A DNA stretch of 64,000 nucleotides from the NCBI RefSeq assembly GCF_030035605.1, contig NZ_CP106736.1:3038001-3102000 (forward strand), read 5' to 3'. Below the pieces are notes generated by a model, which searched no databases, had not been told where the DNA came from, and saw nothing but the letters and a program-made list of their open reading frames with translations. A program made the position numbers and the translations under genes. Below are positions 44,032 to 55,472 of the stretch, piece by piece. Numbering within the stretch: position 1 is the first letter of the stretch; each line of letters opens with the position of its first letter. This stretch comes from Silvimonas soli (GTDB lineage Bacteria > Pseudomonadota > Gammaproteobacteria > Burkholderiales > Chitinibacteraceae).

Positions 44032-44850
44032 TCACAACCGGTCGATATTGACTTGTTCAATCGCGCCCAGATTGCGCCCGAGGAAGCGTTCACCCACGCT
44101 GCGGAACTTCAACGGCACGTCGGTGACGAAATAACGATAGTCCGGCATGCCGCGTTGCGGATTGGCCAGACCCTGTTCTTGCAGCAATGCGGCGGTTTCA
44201 TCAGCAATGGCAATGGCTGAATCGACCAACTTGAGGCGGCTGCCGGCCACTTCAGACAACAATGGCTTGAGCAGCGGGTAATGGGTGCAACCAAGCACCA
44301 GTGTGTCGATCTGCTCCACAAACACCGGCTTGAGATATTCCTGCGCGGTCATGCGCGTGACCGGATGCTCCAGCCAGCCTTCTTCAACCAGCGGCACAAA
44401 CAGCGGGCACGCCTGGGAGTAAACGCGGTAGTTGGGGTCCAACTGATGAATCGCGCGGGCATAGGCGTTGGAGTTGATGGTGGTCGGCGTGCCGATCACC
44501 CCAATGCCGCCACTTTGCGTGGTTTCCACAGCGCAGCGTGCGCCAGCGGCAATTACATCCAGCACGGGCAGCGGTGAAATCTCCCGCACTTTTTCGGCGG
44601 CGACGGCGGCCATGGTATTACAGGCAATGATCAGCATTTTGACTTGCTGTTTTTGCAGGAAGTCGACGATCTGCATGGTGAAGTGTTCGATGGTCGAAAC
44701 GGACTTCACGCCGTAAGGCACACGGGCGGTGTCGCCAAAGTACACAATGTTTTCAAACGGCAGCCGATCCATCAACGCACGGACTACGGTTAACCCGCCC
44801 ACACCGGAATCGAATACGCCGATTGGGTGGGATGCTTGTGGTTGTGACAT
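44032..44850 (-). CDS. murI: Glutamate racemase
   Basis: Makes D-glutamate for peptidoglycan. 272 residues. The cofactor-independent racemase motifs are IGVFDSGVGGLTVVRAL (with the catalytic region around FGDTARVPYG), LIIACNTMAAVA (first catalytic Cys), and VLGCTHYPLLKPLL (second catalytic Cys). GGGGAG lies 5 bases before the ATG. nth follows 7 bases after its stop. Confidence 0.96.
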   Translation of the reverse strand: MSQPQASHPIGVFDSGVGGLTVVRALMDRLPFENIVYFGDTARVPYGVKSVSTIEHFTMQIVDFLQKQQVKMLIIACNTMAAVAAEKVREISPLPVLDVIAAGARCAVETTQSGGIGVIGTPTTINSNAYARAIHQLDPNYRVYSQACPLFVPLVEEGWLEHPVTRMTAQEYLKPVFVEQIDTLVLGCTHYPLLKPLLSEVAGSRLKLVDSAIAIADETAALLQEQGLANPQRGMPDYRYFVTDVPLKFRSVGERFLGRNLGAIEQVNIDRL

Positions 44851-45126
44851 GGCGGCTCCCCAAAAGCCGCAATTCTAGCCGTCTGGGCGAGGCTTTTGGC
44901 GATTTTTAGCGGCGCGAATTACGCACATGCAGCAATGGCTTTTCAGCTTTGCTATCTCTAATAGGTCAGGCAGCAAATCGAGTCAGGCGCGCGCATGCCG
45001 ATTTGACTGGTCAGGGCAGGGCGCATTCCCGACACCTCAGGGCATCCGCATTGTGGAAAACCCTGATACGTTGGTAAAATTAACGCCTTTTCGCTTGCAA
45101 TATGCTGCTTCTTCAAGGGTAGTGCC

Positions 45127-48100
45127 ATGGACAGACAAAGCGGGTTGCAGAACACCCTTTACCGGCCTGAGTTCGAACAGGACAGTTGCGGTTTTGGCTT
45201 GATCGCGCAAATGGACGACCAACCCAGCCACTGGCTGGTGAAGACCGCCATTTCGTCGCTGGCCGCTTTGACCCACCGTGGCGCGGTGGCCGCCGATGGC
45301 AAATCGGGCGACGGCTGTGGTTTGCTGTTCCGTAAACCCGATGCCTTCTTGCGTGCCGTGGCCGCCGAAGCCGGTTTTACACTCACTGACTTGTACGCCG
45401 CCGGTCTGGTATTCCGCTCGACGGACGCGACCCAGGGTGCAACCTCGCTGACCAATCTGCAAAACGCCATTGAAGCGCAAGGGTTGACGCTGGCCGGTGT
45501 GCGCGCCGTGCCGATCAATACCGAAGCTTGTGGCGAGTACGCCATGCGCACATTGCCCGCCATCGGCCAGGCTTTTGTGAATGCCCCGGCGGGTATGGAA
45601 CAAGCGGAGTTTGAACGTCGCCTGTATCAAGCGCGCCGCGTGGCGGAAAAATCCAACAAAGCCAGCGACCCCGGGTTTTATATCCCGACACTGAATTCGC
45701 AAACGCTGTCCTACAAAGGTCTGGTCACGCCGGAAAACCTGCCGGTGTTTTATCTGGACCTGAACGACGAGCGCTTTGCCTCGTCGCTGGCCGTGTATCA
45801 CCAGCGCTTCTCCACCAATACCTGGCCGCAGTGGAAACTGGCGCAGCCGTTTCGCTTCCTGGCGCATAACGGTGAGATCAACACGCTGTCAGGCAACCGG
45901 CTGTGGGCCAAGGCGCGTGAAGCGATCATGGATTCGCCGCTGCTGGACATGAACACCGTGCGCCCGATCGTGCAAACCGACGGGTCGGATTCGATGAGCC
46001 TGGACAACATGCTCGAAGGCCTGATGATGGGCGGCATGGATGTGTTCCGGGCGTTTCGCATGCTGGTGCCACCGGCTTGGCAGAACGTGGATAGTAACGA
46101 TCGCGATCTGCGCGCTTTCTATGAATACAACTCCATGCATATGGAAGCGTGGGACGGCCCGGCTGGCATCGTCTGGACCACCGGTCGCTACGCCGGTTGC
46201 ATGCTGGACCGCAACGGCCTGCGTCCGGCGCGTTATGTGATTACCAAAGACCGCCATCTGACCATCGCCTCGGAAATCGGCGTGTGGAACTACAAGCCAG
46301 AAGACGTGGTGAAAAAAGGCCGCGTCAAGCCAGGGCAGATCGTGGCTGTCGATCTGGAAACCGGTGATTTTCTCGATACCGAAACCATCGATAACCGGCT
46401 GAAAGCGACACATCCGTATCGCAAGTGGATCAAGAACAACGCCATTCAGCTGGAGTTGAGTGAAGACAACAGCCCGCTGCCGGAGATGTCCCGCCCCGAG
46501 TTGTTGATCTTCCAGAAGCAATTTGCGCTGACCTATGAAGAGCGCGACCAGATCCTGCGCGTGCTGGCGGCAGACGGCCAGGAAGCCGTAGGCTCAATGG
46601 GTGACGACACGCCGATGGCGGTGTTGTCGGAAAAAGTGCGCTCGCCGTTTGATTATCTGCGCCAGCAGTTTGCCCAGGTCACCAACCCGCCGATCGACCC
46701 GATTCGCGAAGCTATCGTGATGTCGTTGAATACCTGTTTCGGCCCGGAACGTAATGTGTTCTCAGTGACCGAAGACAACGCCAAGCGGCTGGAAGTGCGC
46801 TCGCCGGTGTTGTCCAGCGACAAGTTCGATGCGCTCACATCCTTGCCGGGTGACGATTACAAGCCGGCGTTTTTTGATGCCACTTACGATCCGGCCAAAG
46901 TCTCGCTCAAAGAGGCGATCGAGCAACTGCAAGCGCAGGTGCTGGCCAGCGTGCGCAATGAACACACGGTAGTGGTGGTACTGAGCGACAAACAGATCGC
47001 CCAGGGCCGTTTGCCGATCCACATGTTGTTTGCCACGGGTGCCGTGCACCACGCGCTGGTCGATGCCGGTTTGCGCTGCAAGATCAACCTGGTGGTCGAG
47101 ACGGCCACCGCACGCGATCCGCACCACTTTGCTTGTCTGATTGCCTTCGGCGCCACCGCCGTGTTCCCGTATCTGGCCTACCAGACGATTCTGGAACTGG
47201 TTGGTAGCGGGCAGATCAGCTTGCCGCTGTTGGCCGCCACCAACAACTTCCGCAAGGCCATCAACAAAGGCTTGCTGAAGATCATGTCCAAAATGGGCAT
47301 CTCCACCGTGGCGTCTTATCGCGGCTCACAGCTGTTTGAAGGCGTGGGTATTGGCGAAGAAGTCATCAAACTGTGCATGGAAGGCACGGTGTCGCGCATT
47401 GGCGGCGCCAACTTTGCCGACTTTGAAGCCGACACGCTCAAGCTGAACCGTCTGGCGTTCAACAGCATGCGGCCGATTGCCCAGGGTGGCTTGCTCAAGT
47501 ACGTGTTTGGCGAGGAATACCACGCCTACAACCCGGACGTGGTCATGCAACTGCAAAAGGCGGTGCAGGGCGGCGAGTACAAGGATTACCTCAAATACGC
47601 TGATCTGGTAAATCAACGCCCGGTAGCCATGCTGCGTGACTTGATGGCGCTGCAAATTGATCCGGCCAAAGCCATCCCGCTGGAAGAAGTGGAATCGGTC
47701 GAAGCGATTCTGGCGCGGTTTGATTCCGCCGGGATGTCGCTGGGCGCGCTCAGCCCGGAAGCGCATGAAGCGCTGGCCGAAGGCATGAACCGCTTGGGTG
47801 GTCGTTCCAATTCCGGCGAAGGCGGTGAAGACCCAGCGCGCTACGGCACCATGAAGATGTCCAAGATCAAGCAAGTCGCCTCGGGCCGCTTTGGTGTGAC
47901 GCCGCATTATCTAGTCAACGCCGAGGTGCTGCAGATCAAGGTGGCGCAGGGTGCCAAACCCGGTGAAGGTGGCCAGTTGCCGGGTGACAAAGTCAGCCCG
48001 TTGATTGCGCGGTTGCGTTGCTCCAAGCCTGGCATCAGCCTGATCAGTCCGCCGCCGCATCACGATATCTACTCGATTGAAGATTTGGCCCAGCTGATTT

Positions 48101-49578
48101 TCGACTTGAAACAAGTGAACCCGAGGGCGCTGGTGTCGGTGAAGCTGGTGGCTGAACCTGGCGTGGGCACCATTGCTGCGGGTGTGGCCAAGGCTTATGC
48201 CGATCTGATTACGATATCCGGCTACGACGGTGGCACCGGTGCCTCGCCGCTCACCAGCGTGAAATACGCCGGTACGCCGTTTGAACTGGGCCTGACCGAA
48301 GCACAACAAGTATTGCGCGCCAACGGCCTGCGTGGCCGCGTGCGGGTGCAAACCGACGGTGGTCTGAAGACCGGGCTGGATGTGGTCAAGGCCGCGATCA
48401 TGGGCGCGGAAAGCTTCGGTTTCGGCACTGGCCCGATGGTGGCGCTGGGCTGCAAATATCTGCGCATTTGCCATCTGAATAACTGCGCCACCGGTGTGGC
48501 GACGCAAGAAATCAAACTGCGCAGCAAGTACTTCACCGGCTTGCCGGACATGGTGGTCAATTACTTTACCTTTATCGCCCGCGAAACCCGTGAATGGATG
48601 GCCAAGCTGGGTGTGCGCTCGATGGAAGAACTGATCGGCCGTTCCGAACTGCTGGGCTTGATTGAAGGCGCGACCGAACGGCAAAAACGCTTGCGGCTGG
48701 ATGTGTTGCTTAGCCAAGGCACGATTCCGGATAGCGAACCGCGTTTCTGCGTGGCAGATCGCAACCCGTCTTTCGACAAGGGTGAACTGGCCGAGCAAAT
48801 GGTGGCTGACGCGTTGGCCGGCATCAAGGCCAAAACGCCGCAGCGCTTTGAATACAAAGTGCGCAACGTGAATCGGTCGATTGGTGCGCGTTTGTCCGGC
48901 GAAATCGCCATGGCCCACGGTGCCGACGGCCTGCCGGCAGATTGTTTGCATATCAAGCTCAACGGCTCGGCCGGGCAATCGTTTGGCGTGTGGAACGCCA
49001 AGGGGCTAACGCTGGAGCTGGAAGGCGATGCCAACGATTACGTGGGCAAGGGCATGTCTGGTGGCCGAGTGGTGATTTATCCGCCCAAGGTCAGCGAATT
49101 CCGCGCGGACGATGCGGTGATTGTTGGTAACACCTGCCTGTATGGTGCAACTGGCGGCGAGCTGTATGCCGCTGGCCGCGCGGGCGAACGCTTCGCAGTG
49201 CGTAACTCCGGCGCGCTGGCCATTGTGGAAGGCGTGGGCGATCACGGTTGTGAATACATGACTGGCGGCACGGTGATTGTGCTGGGCGAAACCGGCTACA
49301 ACTTCGGCGCGGGTATGACCGGCGGTTTTGCGCTGGTGTATGACACTCAGCAACGCTTCGCCTATCGCTACAACAACGAACTCGTGGATATCAACCTGAT
49401 CAATGGTGAGTCCTACGGTGCAGTTCGGGCCTTCCTCAAGGAAAAGCTCAAGGACTACCTGAAGCAGACCGGTTCGGTGCGCGCCCAAGAGTTGCTGCAC
49501 GACTTTGACGAAGCCGTGGATTACTTCTGGCTGGTCAAACCCAAGGCCGCCAAGCTGGATGATCTGTTGAAGGATTGA
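45127..49578 (+). CDS. gltB: Glutamate synthase large subunit
   Basis: NADPH-dependent glutamate synthase alpha chain, 1483 residues. The N-terminal class II glutamine amidotransferase domain has a 20-residue propeptide before Cys21 (DSCGFGLIAQ), the nucleophile after processing. The central and FMN-binding synthase domains follow, with RPIVQTDGSDSMSLDNMLE, PPPHHDIYSIEDLAQLI and GYDGGTGASPLTSVKYAG. The [3Fe-4S] cysteines are in GCKYLRICHLNNCATGVATQ. The C-terminal GltB beta-helix domain ends near LKD. AAGG precedes the ATG by 9 bases. gltD follows after a 178-base gap with a REP-like palindrome, which is unusual for this pair. Confidence 0.98.
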   Translation: MDRQSGLQNTLYRPEFEQDSCGFGLIAQMDDQPSHWLVKTAISSLAALTHRGAVAADGKSGDGCGLLFRKPDAFLRAVAAEAGFTLTDLYAAGLVFRSTDATQGATSLTNLQNAIEAQGLTLAGVRAVPINTEACGEYAMRTLPAIGQAFVNAPAGMEQAEFERRLYQARRVAEKSNKASDPGFYIPTLNSQTLSYKGLVTPENLPVFYLDLNDERFASSLAVYHQRFSTNTWPQWKLAQPFRFLAHNGEINTLSGNRLWAKAREAIMDSPLLDMNTVRPIVQTDGSDSMSLDNMLEGLMMGGMDVFRAFRMLVPPAWQNVDSNDRDLRAFYEYNSMHMEAWDGPAGIVWTTGRYAGCMLDRNGLRPARYVITKDRHLTIASEIGVWNYKPEDVVKKGRVKPGQIVAVDLETGDFLDTETIDNRLKATHPYRKWIKNNAIQLELSEDNSPLPEMSRPELLIFQKQFALTYEERDQILRVLAADGQEAVGSMGDDTPMAVLSEKVRSPFDYLRQQFAQVTNPPIDPIREAIVMSLNTCFGPERNVFSVTEDNAKRLEVRSPVLSSDKFDALTSLPGDDYKPAFFDATYDPAKVSLKEAIEQLQAQVLASVRNEHTVVVVLSDKQIAQGRLPIHMLFATGAVHHALVDAGLRCKINLVVETATARDPHHFACLIAFGATAVFPYLAYQTILELVGSGQISLPLLAATNNFRKAINKGLLKIMSKMGISTVASYRGSQLFEGVGIGEEVIKLCMEGTVSRIGGANFADFEADTLKLNRLAFNSMRPIAQGGLLKYVFGEEYHAYNPDVVMQLQKAVQGGEYKDYLKYADLVNQRPVAMLRDLMALQIDPAKAIPLEEVESVEAILARFDSAGMSLGALSPEAHEALAEGMNRLGGRSNSGEGGEDPARYGTMKMSKIKQVASGRFGVTPHYLVNAEVLQIKVAQGAKPGEGGQLPGDKVSPLIARLRCSKPGISLISPPPHHDIYSIEDLAQLIFDLKQVNPRALVSVKLVAEPGVGTIAAGVAKAYADLITISGYDGGTGASPLTSVKYAGTPFELGLTEAQQVLRANGLRGRVRVQTDGGLKTGLDVVKAAIMGAESFGFGTGPMVALGCKYLRICHLNNCATGVATQEIKLRSKYFTGLPDMVVNYFTFIARETREWMAKLGVRSMEELIGRSELLGLIEGATERQKRLRLDVLLSQGTIPDSEPRFCVADRNPSFDKGELAEQMVADALAGIKAKTPQRFEYKVRNVNRSIGARLSGEIAMAHGADGLPADCLHIKLNGSAGQSFGVWNAKGLTLELEGDANDYVGKGMSGGRVVIYPPKVSEFRADDAVIVGNTCLYGATGGELYAAGRAGERFAVRNSGALAIVEGVGDHGCEYMTGGTVIVLGETGYNFGAGMTGGFALVYDTQQRFAYRYNNELVDINLINGESYGAVRAFLKEKLKDYLKQTGSVRAQELLHDFDEAVDYFWLVKPKAAKLDDLLKD

Positions 49579-49592
49579 TCGACGGTTGGAAC

Positions 49593-51169
<1,577 letters not shown>

Positions 51170-51189
51170 GTGCGGATTGTTTGCAAACT

Positions 51190-51218
51190 AAAAAACGGGA
51201 CATTGAGTCCCGTTTTTT
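51190..51218 (+). terminator. Rho-independent terminator after gltD
   Basis: AAAAAACGGGAC (51190-51201) pairs with GTCCCGTTTTTT (51207-51218) around ATTGA. It also faces the VOC gene ending at 51238 and so may serve both. Confidence 0.9.
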
Positions 51219-51237
51219 ATTTGAGTACCGAAACAGC

Positions 51238-51636
51238 CTACGCCTTGGATTCATCCCAAAACATCGCTTCAATCTTGTTGCCATCCAGATCGCGCACAAA
51301 CGCGCCGTAATATTGCGCGCCGTAATCCTCACGCGGGCCGGGCGCGCCGTCGTCTTTGCCGCCATGAGCCAGCGCGGCGGCATGGAAAGCGTCAACCTGC
51401 GCCTTGCTGATTGCGGTAAAGCCGACATGAGTGCCATTGCCCACTGAGGCCGGTTTGCCATCATGCGGATGCTGGACCCAGAACTCCGGATATTCGGCGC
51501 CGTAGCCAATGGCACCCGGGTAATCGAGGATGCGTTTGCAGCCTAACGTGGCCATAACCGCGTCGTAGAAAACCGCCACTTTATCAAACTGGTTGGTGCC
51601 AACCGAAGCGTGGGACAACAAAGGTGCTTGAGACAT
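51238..51636 (-). CDS. VOC family (glyoxalase-like) protein
   Basis: A 132-residue vicinal-oxygen-chelate fold protein. It begins HASVGTNQFDKVAVFYDAVMATLGCKRI, then YGAEYPEFWVQHPHDGKPASVGNGTHVGFTA, and ends GAFVRDLDGNKIEAMFWDES, where the C-terminal Glu in NKIEAMF is a typical metal ligand. Enzyme reaction unknown; family members include glyoxalases and antibiotic-resistance proteins. The start at 51636 has AAGG 9 bases upstream, whereas the ATG at 51645 abuts it. It lies just downstream of the chromate-transporter pair on the same strand. Confidence 0.88.
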   Translation of the reverse strand: MSQAPLLSHASVGTNQFDKVAVFYDAVMATLGCKRILDYPGAIGYGAEYPEFWVQHPHDGKPASVGNGTHVGFTAISKAQVDAFHAAALAHGGKDDGAPGPREDYGAQYYGAFVRDLDGNKIEAMFWDESKA

Positions 51637-51735
51637 TGCAGACATCCTTGGGCAGAAACAGACGATCAGTCCGGGGGCTTTCAGGATGGTTGGCGATGGG
51701 CAATCTTTCAAGGTTCCGGCGCAAGAAAGTCCGGG

Positions 51736-52257
51736 TTAAATCCAGCCGAGCGCGCCCAGCAATGCCCCAAGCCCAATCAGCCACAGCGGATTGTATTTGG
51801 TGCGCAACGTCACCCAGACTGCCACTACCGCGAGCAGCACGGGGCCAGCTGAGAAGCCGACACCCTGCATCACGATTAACGCGGTGGCCATGACCAGTCC
51901 GACCGTAATGGGCGCCAGCGCACGGCGGAACATATAGTGCCAGCGATGTTCCGGGTAGCGCGAAGCGTAGTGTTCGAACAGCAAGGCCAGAATCGCCGCC
52001 GGTATGCACATGGCAAACAGCGTGCAGATCGCTCCGGGCAACCCGGCAACTTGCCAGCCAAACAGCGCCACAAACAAGACATTGGGGCCGGGGGCGGCTT
52101 GCGAGATGGCGTAGAGCGAGGAGAACGTTTGATCGTCGATCCAGTGGTGTTGTACGACCAGAAAACGATGCATCTCGGGCAAGGTGGCGCTGGCACCACC
52201 AAAAGCCAGGAAAGAGATCAGCAGGAACTGCAGCGAGAGTTGAATCAGCACGCCCAT
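51736..52257 (-). CDS. Chromate transporter-family protein, C-terminal-type half
   Basis: 173-residue short-chain CHR protein, the second of a split pair. The signature is LISFLAFGGASATLPEMHRFLV, with SQAAPGPNVLFVALFGW (the PGP motif) and about five membrane segments. In CHR3 systems two such half-size proteins act together, equivalent to one long ChrA that exports chromate or sulfate-like anions; the substrate here is not known. Its ATG overlaps the preceding half's TAA by 1 base (TAATG), so the two are translated together. Confidence 0.9.
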   Translation of the reverse strand: MGVLIQLSLQFLLISFLAFGGASATLPEMHRFLVVQHHWIDDQTFSSLYAISQAAPGPNVLFVALFGWQVAGLPGAICTLFAMCIPAAILALLFEHYASRYPEHRWHYMFRRALAPITVGLVMATALIVMQGVGFSAGPVLLAVVAVWVTLRTKYNPLWLIGLGALLGALGWI

Positions 52258-52856
52258 TAGCCAGTCACCTTGCGCGATGCCAGCCATTCCAGCGCCAAGG
52301 CCAGCGGAATCAACACACTCAGCACCCACAGCAACGGCCAGTGCAGCAGGCCCACGGCAACCAGCGAAGCTAAGCCCAGCGCAGCCACTCGCCACGTGCG
52401 TGGCTGCGTTTGTGCCATTTTGATCCCTGTGGCGATCACCAGCCCGACCGCAACCGAACTCATGCCCCGCACGGCTCCCGCAACTGCCGGATGCGCTTGC
52501 ACATGTTCATAGAACACACCAATCGCCAATACCACCAGCGCTGATGGCCCCAACAGGCCAAGCAACGCCGCCGCCGCGCCACGTAAACCACACCAGCGAT
52601 AACCCAGAATGCTGGCCAGATTGCAGATGTTGGGGCCAGGCAGAATTTGCGACAGGCTGAACAGTTCGGTGAATTCGCGGTTATCCACCCAGCCGCGTTG
52701 TTCCACCAGTATCCGCCGCGCCCACGGCATTACGCCGCCGAAGCCTTGCAGGCCCATTGCAGCGAAGGTGAGAAATAGCGACCAGGGAGTGATCGGCGGG
52801 GAAACAACGGCAGGCAGAATAGGGGCAGATTGATCAGCCACGGCGCGCACTTTCAA
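52257..52856 (-). CDS. Chromate transporter-family protein, N-terminal-type half
   Basis: 199-residue short-chain CHR protein, the first of the split pair. The signature is FAAMGLQGFGGVMPWARRILVEQRGW with ELFSLSQILPGPNICNLASILGYRWCGLRGAAAALLGLLGP; about five to six membrane segments follow. It begins with a polar leader. The two halves differ enough to be ancient paralogues, as usual. The ATG at 52856 has no strong ribosome site. An iron permease gene ends upstream, 128 bases away. Confidence 0.9.
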   Translation of the reverse strand: MKVRAVADQSAPILPAVVSPPITPWSLFLTFAAMGLQGFGGVMPWARRILVEQRGWVDNREFTELFSLSQILPGPNICNLASILGYRWCGLRGAAAALLGLLGPSALVVLAIGVFYEHVQAHPAVAGAVRGMSSVAVGLVIATGIKMAQTQPRTWRVAALGLASLVAVGLLHWPLLWVLSVLIPLALALEWLASRKVTG

Positions 52857-52984
52857 GAGGGTTGAAAGAGTCTAACGGCTGCGTTGGCGCGCGGGCATAC
52901 AAGCGGTGGGATTTTTGTTGGTCCGGATTCATGTTCCTGCTGGGCATGAATCCGGACTCTTGGTCGCGAGCCGGAGGTTAAGAC

Positions 52985-53845
52985 TTAACGGCCCGACTGG
53001 GCTACCGCATCGGTTACGGCGGCAGCGGGTTTGGCCGGAGCCAGCTTGGGTTTGACCCGTTTGAGTGCGTAAATAACCGCCACCCAGAATGCTACGTAAA
53101 CCAGGACCATGGTCAGTGCCGGTTGGGCGCGATAGCCCGTCAGTGCCCCAACCACGCCACCAAAGCGGGTGCTGTCATCCAGTAGTGCGGAAGTGTTCCA
53201 GAGCGGATCAACCAGGCCTGGAATCCAGTCCAGCCCGATCATGCGTTCCACGCCGTTAATCAGCATGGACGCGGCCAGCAGCAACAGCATGATTTCGGTA
53301 ACCCGAAAGAACAGCTTCCACGAGAAAATCTTGCCGCCTTGCTGCAACAACCAGAAGGTGAGGAAAGCCAGCGCCAGCCCCAGTCCTGCAGCCAGTGCGG
53401 TCTGACCCGCGTTGCCCGTGCCCAGACCCAGACCGTACAAGAACACCACGGCTTCTGAGCCTTCACGGGCGACGGCCAGCATGACCACCACCAACAAGCC
53501 CCACCAGTTGGCTTTTTCCGCCGCTTCAGACATCTCGCCTTCCAGCTCTTTTTTGAGCGTGCGGCCATGCATGCGCATCCAGAACACCATCTGTACGATC
53601 AGCCCGCTGGCGATCAACACCATGGCCAACTGGAAGTACTCAATCGAGCCCTCCGGCAACACGCTTTCCAGTGCCATCATGGCGCCAGCCAGGGCTGCGG
53701 CCAATGCCAGACCCGCCGCCACGCCGCCCCACAGATACTTCATGCCCTCATGCAGGCCGGAGGTGCGCAACCAGGCATAAAGAATGCCGATGACCAGCAA
53801 GGCCTCGACACTTTCACGCCAGACGACAAACAGAATATTGGCCAT
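52985..53845 (-). CDS. FTR1 family iron permease
   Basis: 286-residue inner-membrane iron permease of the EfeU/FTR1 family. The two REGxE-type iron motifs are VVWRESVEALLVIG (helix 1) and AVAREGSEAVVFLYGLG (helix 4), and seven or so membrane segments are visible. It would import ferrous or ferric iron. The EfeO and EfeB partners of the Efe system are not nearby, so the partner may be elsewhere or the permease works alone. AAGGA lies 6 bases upstream. A possible Fur box lies 55-80 bases before the start. Confidence 0.93.
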   Translation of the reverse strand: MANILFVVWRESVEALLVIGILYAWLRTSGLHEGMKYLWGGVAAGLALAAALAGAMMALESVLPEGSIEYFQLAMVLIASGLIVQMVFWMRMHGRTLKKELEGEMSEAAEKANWWGLLVVVMLAVAREGSEAVVFLYGLGLGTGNAGQTALAAGLGLALAFLTFWLLQQGGKIFSWKLFFRVTEIMLLLLAASMLINGVERMIGLDWIPGLVDPLWNTSALLDDSTRFGGVVGALTGYRAQPALTMVLVYVAFWVAVIYALKRVKPKLAPAKPAAAVTDAVAQSGR

Positions 53846-53900
53846 TATTTTCCTTTGTCACGCCCGTTTCAGCGGGCATGGTCTTTGCATATTTGATATT

Positions 53901-53926
53901 AATGCGATCTATTCTCATTATTATTC
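53901..53926. promoter_or_regulatory. Putative Fur box upstream of the FTR1 gene
   Basis: On the minus strand this reads AATAATAATGAGAATAGATC and on. AATAATGAGAATAGATCGC (53907-53925) matches 12 of the 19 positions of the consensus GATAATGATAATCATTATC by my alignment. Its place before an iron permease fits. It also lies upstream of the divergent marC-like gene. Confidence 0.5.
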
Positions 53927-54011
53927 TGGATTGTAACGTGCAGGGCAAGCACAAGTGTTGGGGCGAGTTATGTCAAACGAGAACGCCTGCCCCTGTGCGA
54001 GAATCGTGGTT

Positions 54012-54614
54012 ATGACACATACATTTCTTTCGGCCCTTGTGCTGTTGTTGCTGGTAACCGATCCACTGGGTGGTTTGCCGCTATTCGTCTCGCTGCTCAA
54101 GACCGTGCCGCGTGAGCGTCGCGTCAAAGTGATCGTGCGGGAGACGCTGATCGCGTTCCTGATCCTGCTGGCATTCATGGTGTTCGGGCAGGCGTTTTTG
54201 CGGGTCATGCATTTGTCCGAAACCTCGCTGGGTATTGCCGGAGGCATCATTCTGTTTCTGATCGCGCTGCGCATGGTTTTCCCCAAGCCGGAAGGGGTTT
54301 TCGGCGATAACGATCTGAACGGCGAGCCCTTTATCGTGCCGCTGGCGGTGCCGTTGCTGGCTGGCCCATCGGCCTTGGCCACCGTGCTGCTGCTGGTTTC
54401 ACACGACCCGGACCGTATCTGGGAATGGGCAGGCGCGCTGGCGCTGACCATGCTGGTGTGCGGGCTGACCTTGTTGTTTTCCGAGCGCATCAGCTACTGG
54501 CTGGGCGAGCGCCTGACGCAGGCGTTTGAACGGTTGATGGGGCTGATCCTCACCGCCATTGCGGTCGAAATGCTGCTGGCCGGCATTCGCACCTGGTTAT
54601 CCACCCTGCACTGA
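54012..54614 (+). CDS. MarC family integral membrane protein
   Basis: A 200-residue inner-membrane protein of the MarC/YhgN (UPF0056) family with about six membrane segments. TFLSALVLLLLVTDPLGGLPLF is the family N-terminus. ETLIAFLILLAFMVFGQ, GGIILFLIALRMVFP and VPLAVPLLAGPSALATVLLL follow. The role is unknown; the early link with multiple antibiotic resistance was withdrawn. The start at 54012 gives MTHTFLSAL; an ATG at 53970 would add a polar cysteine-containing leader. It diverges from the FTR1 permease. Confidence 0.88.
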   Translation: MTHTFLSALVLLLLVTDPLGGLPLFVSLLKTVPRERRVKVIVRETLIAFLILLAFMVFGQAFLRVMHLSETSLGIAGGIILFLIALRMVFPKPEGVFGDNDLNGEPFIVPLAVPLLAGPSALATVLLLVSHDPDRIWEWAGALALTMLVCGLTLLFSERISYWLGERLTQAFERLMGLILTAIAVEMLLAGIRTWLSTLH

Positions 54615-54733
54615 CCCGGCGTCGCATGCGGGCGGCCTGCTACAATTACGGCTTGGGCGTGCTCACCGCGCCCGCATCCTGTTTCTGATCTCATATTCCA
54701 GATATTCGATTTTGATACACAGAGGAACACACC

Positions 54734-55390
54734 ATGACGCAAAACGAACTGAAAGAAGCCGTAGGGCGCGCCGCGCTGCAATACATTCCGGACGATTGCA
54801 TTGTGGGTGTGGGTACCGGCTCGACAGCCAATTACTTTATTGACGCACTGGGCAGCATCAAGGGCCGTATCAAGGGCGCGGTGTCTTCGTCCGAAGCCAG
54901 CGTGCAACGGCTCAAGGGCTTGGGCATTGAAGTGTTTGATCTGAACAGCATCGACAAACTGCCGGTGTATGTAGATGGCGCAGACGAGATCAACCATCAA
55001 CTGCAGATGATCAAAGGCGGTGGTGCAGCGCTAACCCGCGAGAAGATTGTTTCGGCGGTGGCGGAGAAATTCATCTGTATCGCCGACGAAAGCAAATATG
55101 TCACCGTTTTGGGCAAGTTCCCGCTGCCGGTGGAGGTGATCCCGATGGCGCGTTCTTACGTGGCACGAGAGATCGTCAAGCTGGGCGGGCATCCGTCTTA
55201 TCGCGAAGGCGTGGTCACCGACAATGGCAACATCATTCTGGATGTACATGGCTGGCAGATTGGCGAGCCAACCAAACTGGAAACCCAGCTGAACCAGATC
55301 GTCGGCGTGGTCACCAACGGCCTGTTTGCAGTACGTCGTGCCGATGTACTGTTGCTGGGCACGGCTACGGGTGTGCAGACCTATAAATAA
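54734..55390 (+). CDS. rpiA: Ribose-5-phosphate isomerase A
   Basis: Interconverts ribose 5-phosphate and ribulose 5-phosphate in the pentose phosphate pathway. 218 residues. Motifs: [18 protein letters not shown] (phosphate-binding), [65 protein letters not shown] and the late [15 protein letters not shown] lies 8 bases before the ATG, and a TACAAT -10-like box lies near 54641. Confidence 0.97.
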   Translation: MTQNELKEAVGRAALQYIPDDCIVGVGTGSTANYFIDALGSIKGRIKGAVSSSEASVQRLKGLGIEVFDLNSIDKLPVYVDGADEINHQLQMIKGGGAALTREKIVSAVAEKFICIADESKYVTVLGKFPLPVEVIPMARSYVAREIVKLGGHPSYREGVVTDNGNIILDVHGWQIGEPTKLETQLNQIVGVVTNGLFAVRRADVLLLGTATGVQTYK

Positions 55391-55472
55391 CCGTGCGAGC
55401 GATGGCGGCCTGCGGCGCTTACTGGCACTCGCAACCGCCATTGTTTCTTGTGCGGGTGACTTGCAACATATT

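Noticed and set aside
47911..48978. 355-codon minus-strand frame
   Set aside because: Antisense to gltB; no motif.
55391..55450. Terminator after rpiA
   Set aside because: ATGGCGG and CCGCCAT can pair but the loop is long and the T run broken.
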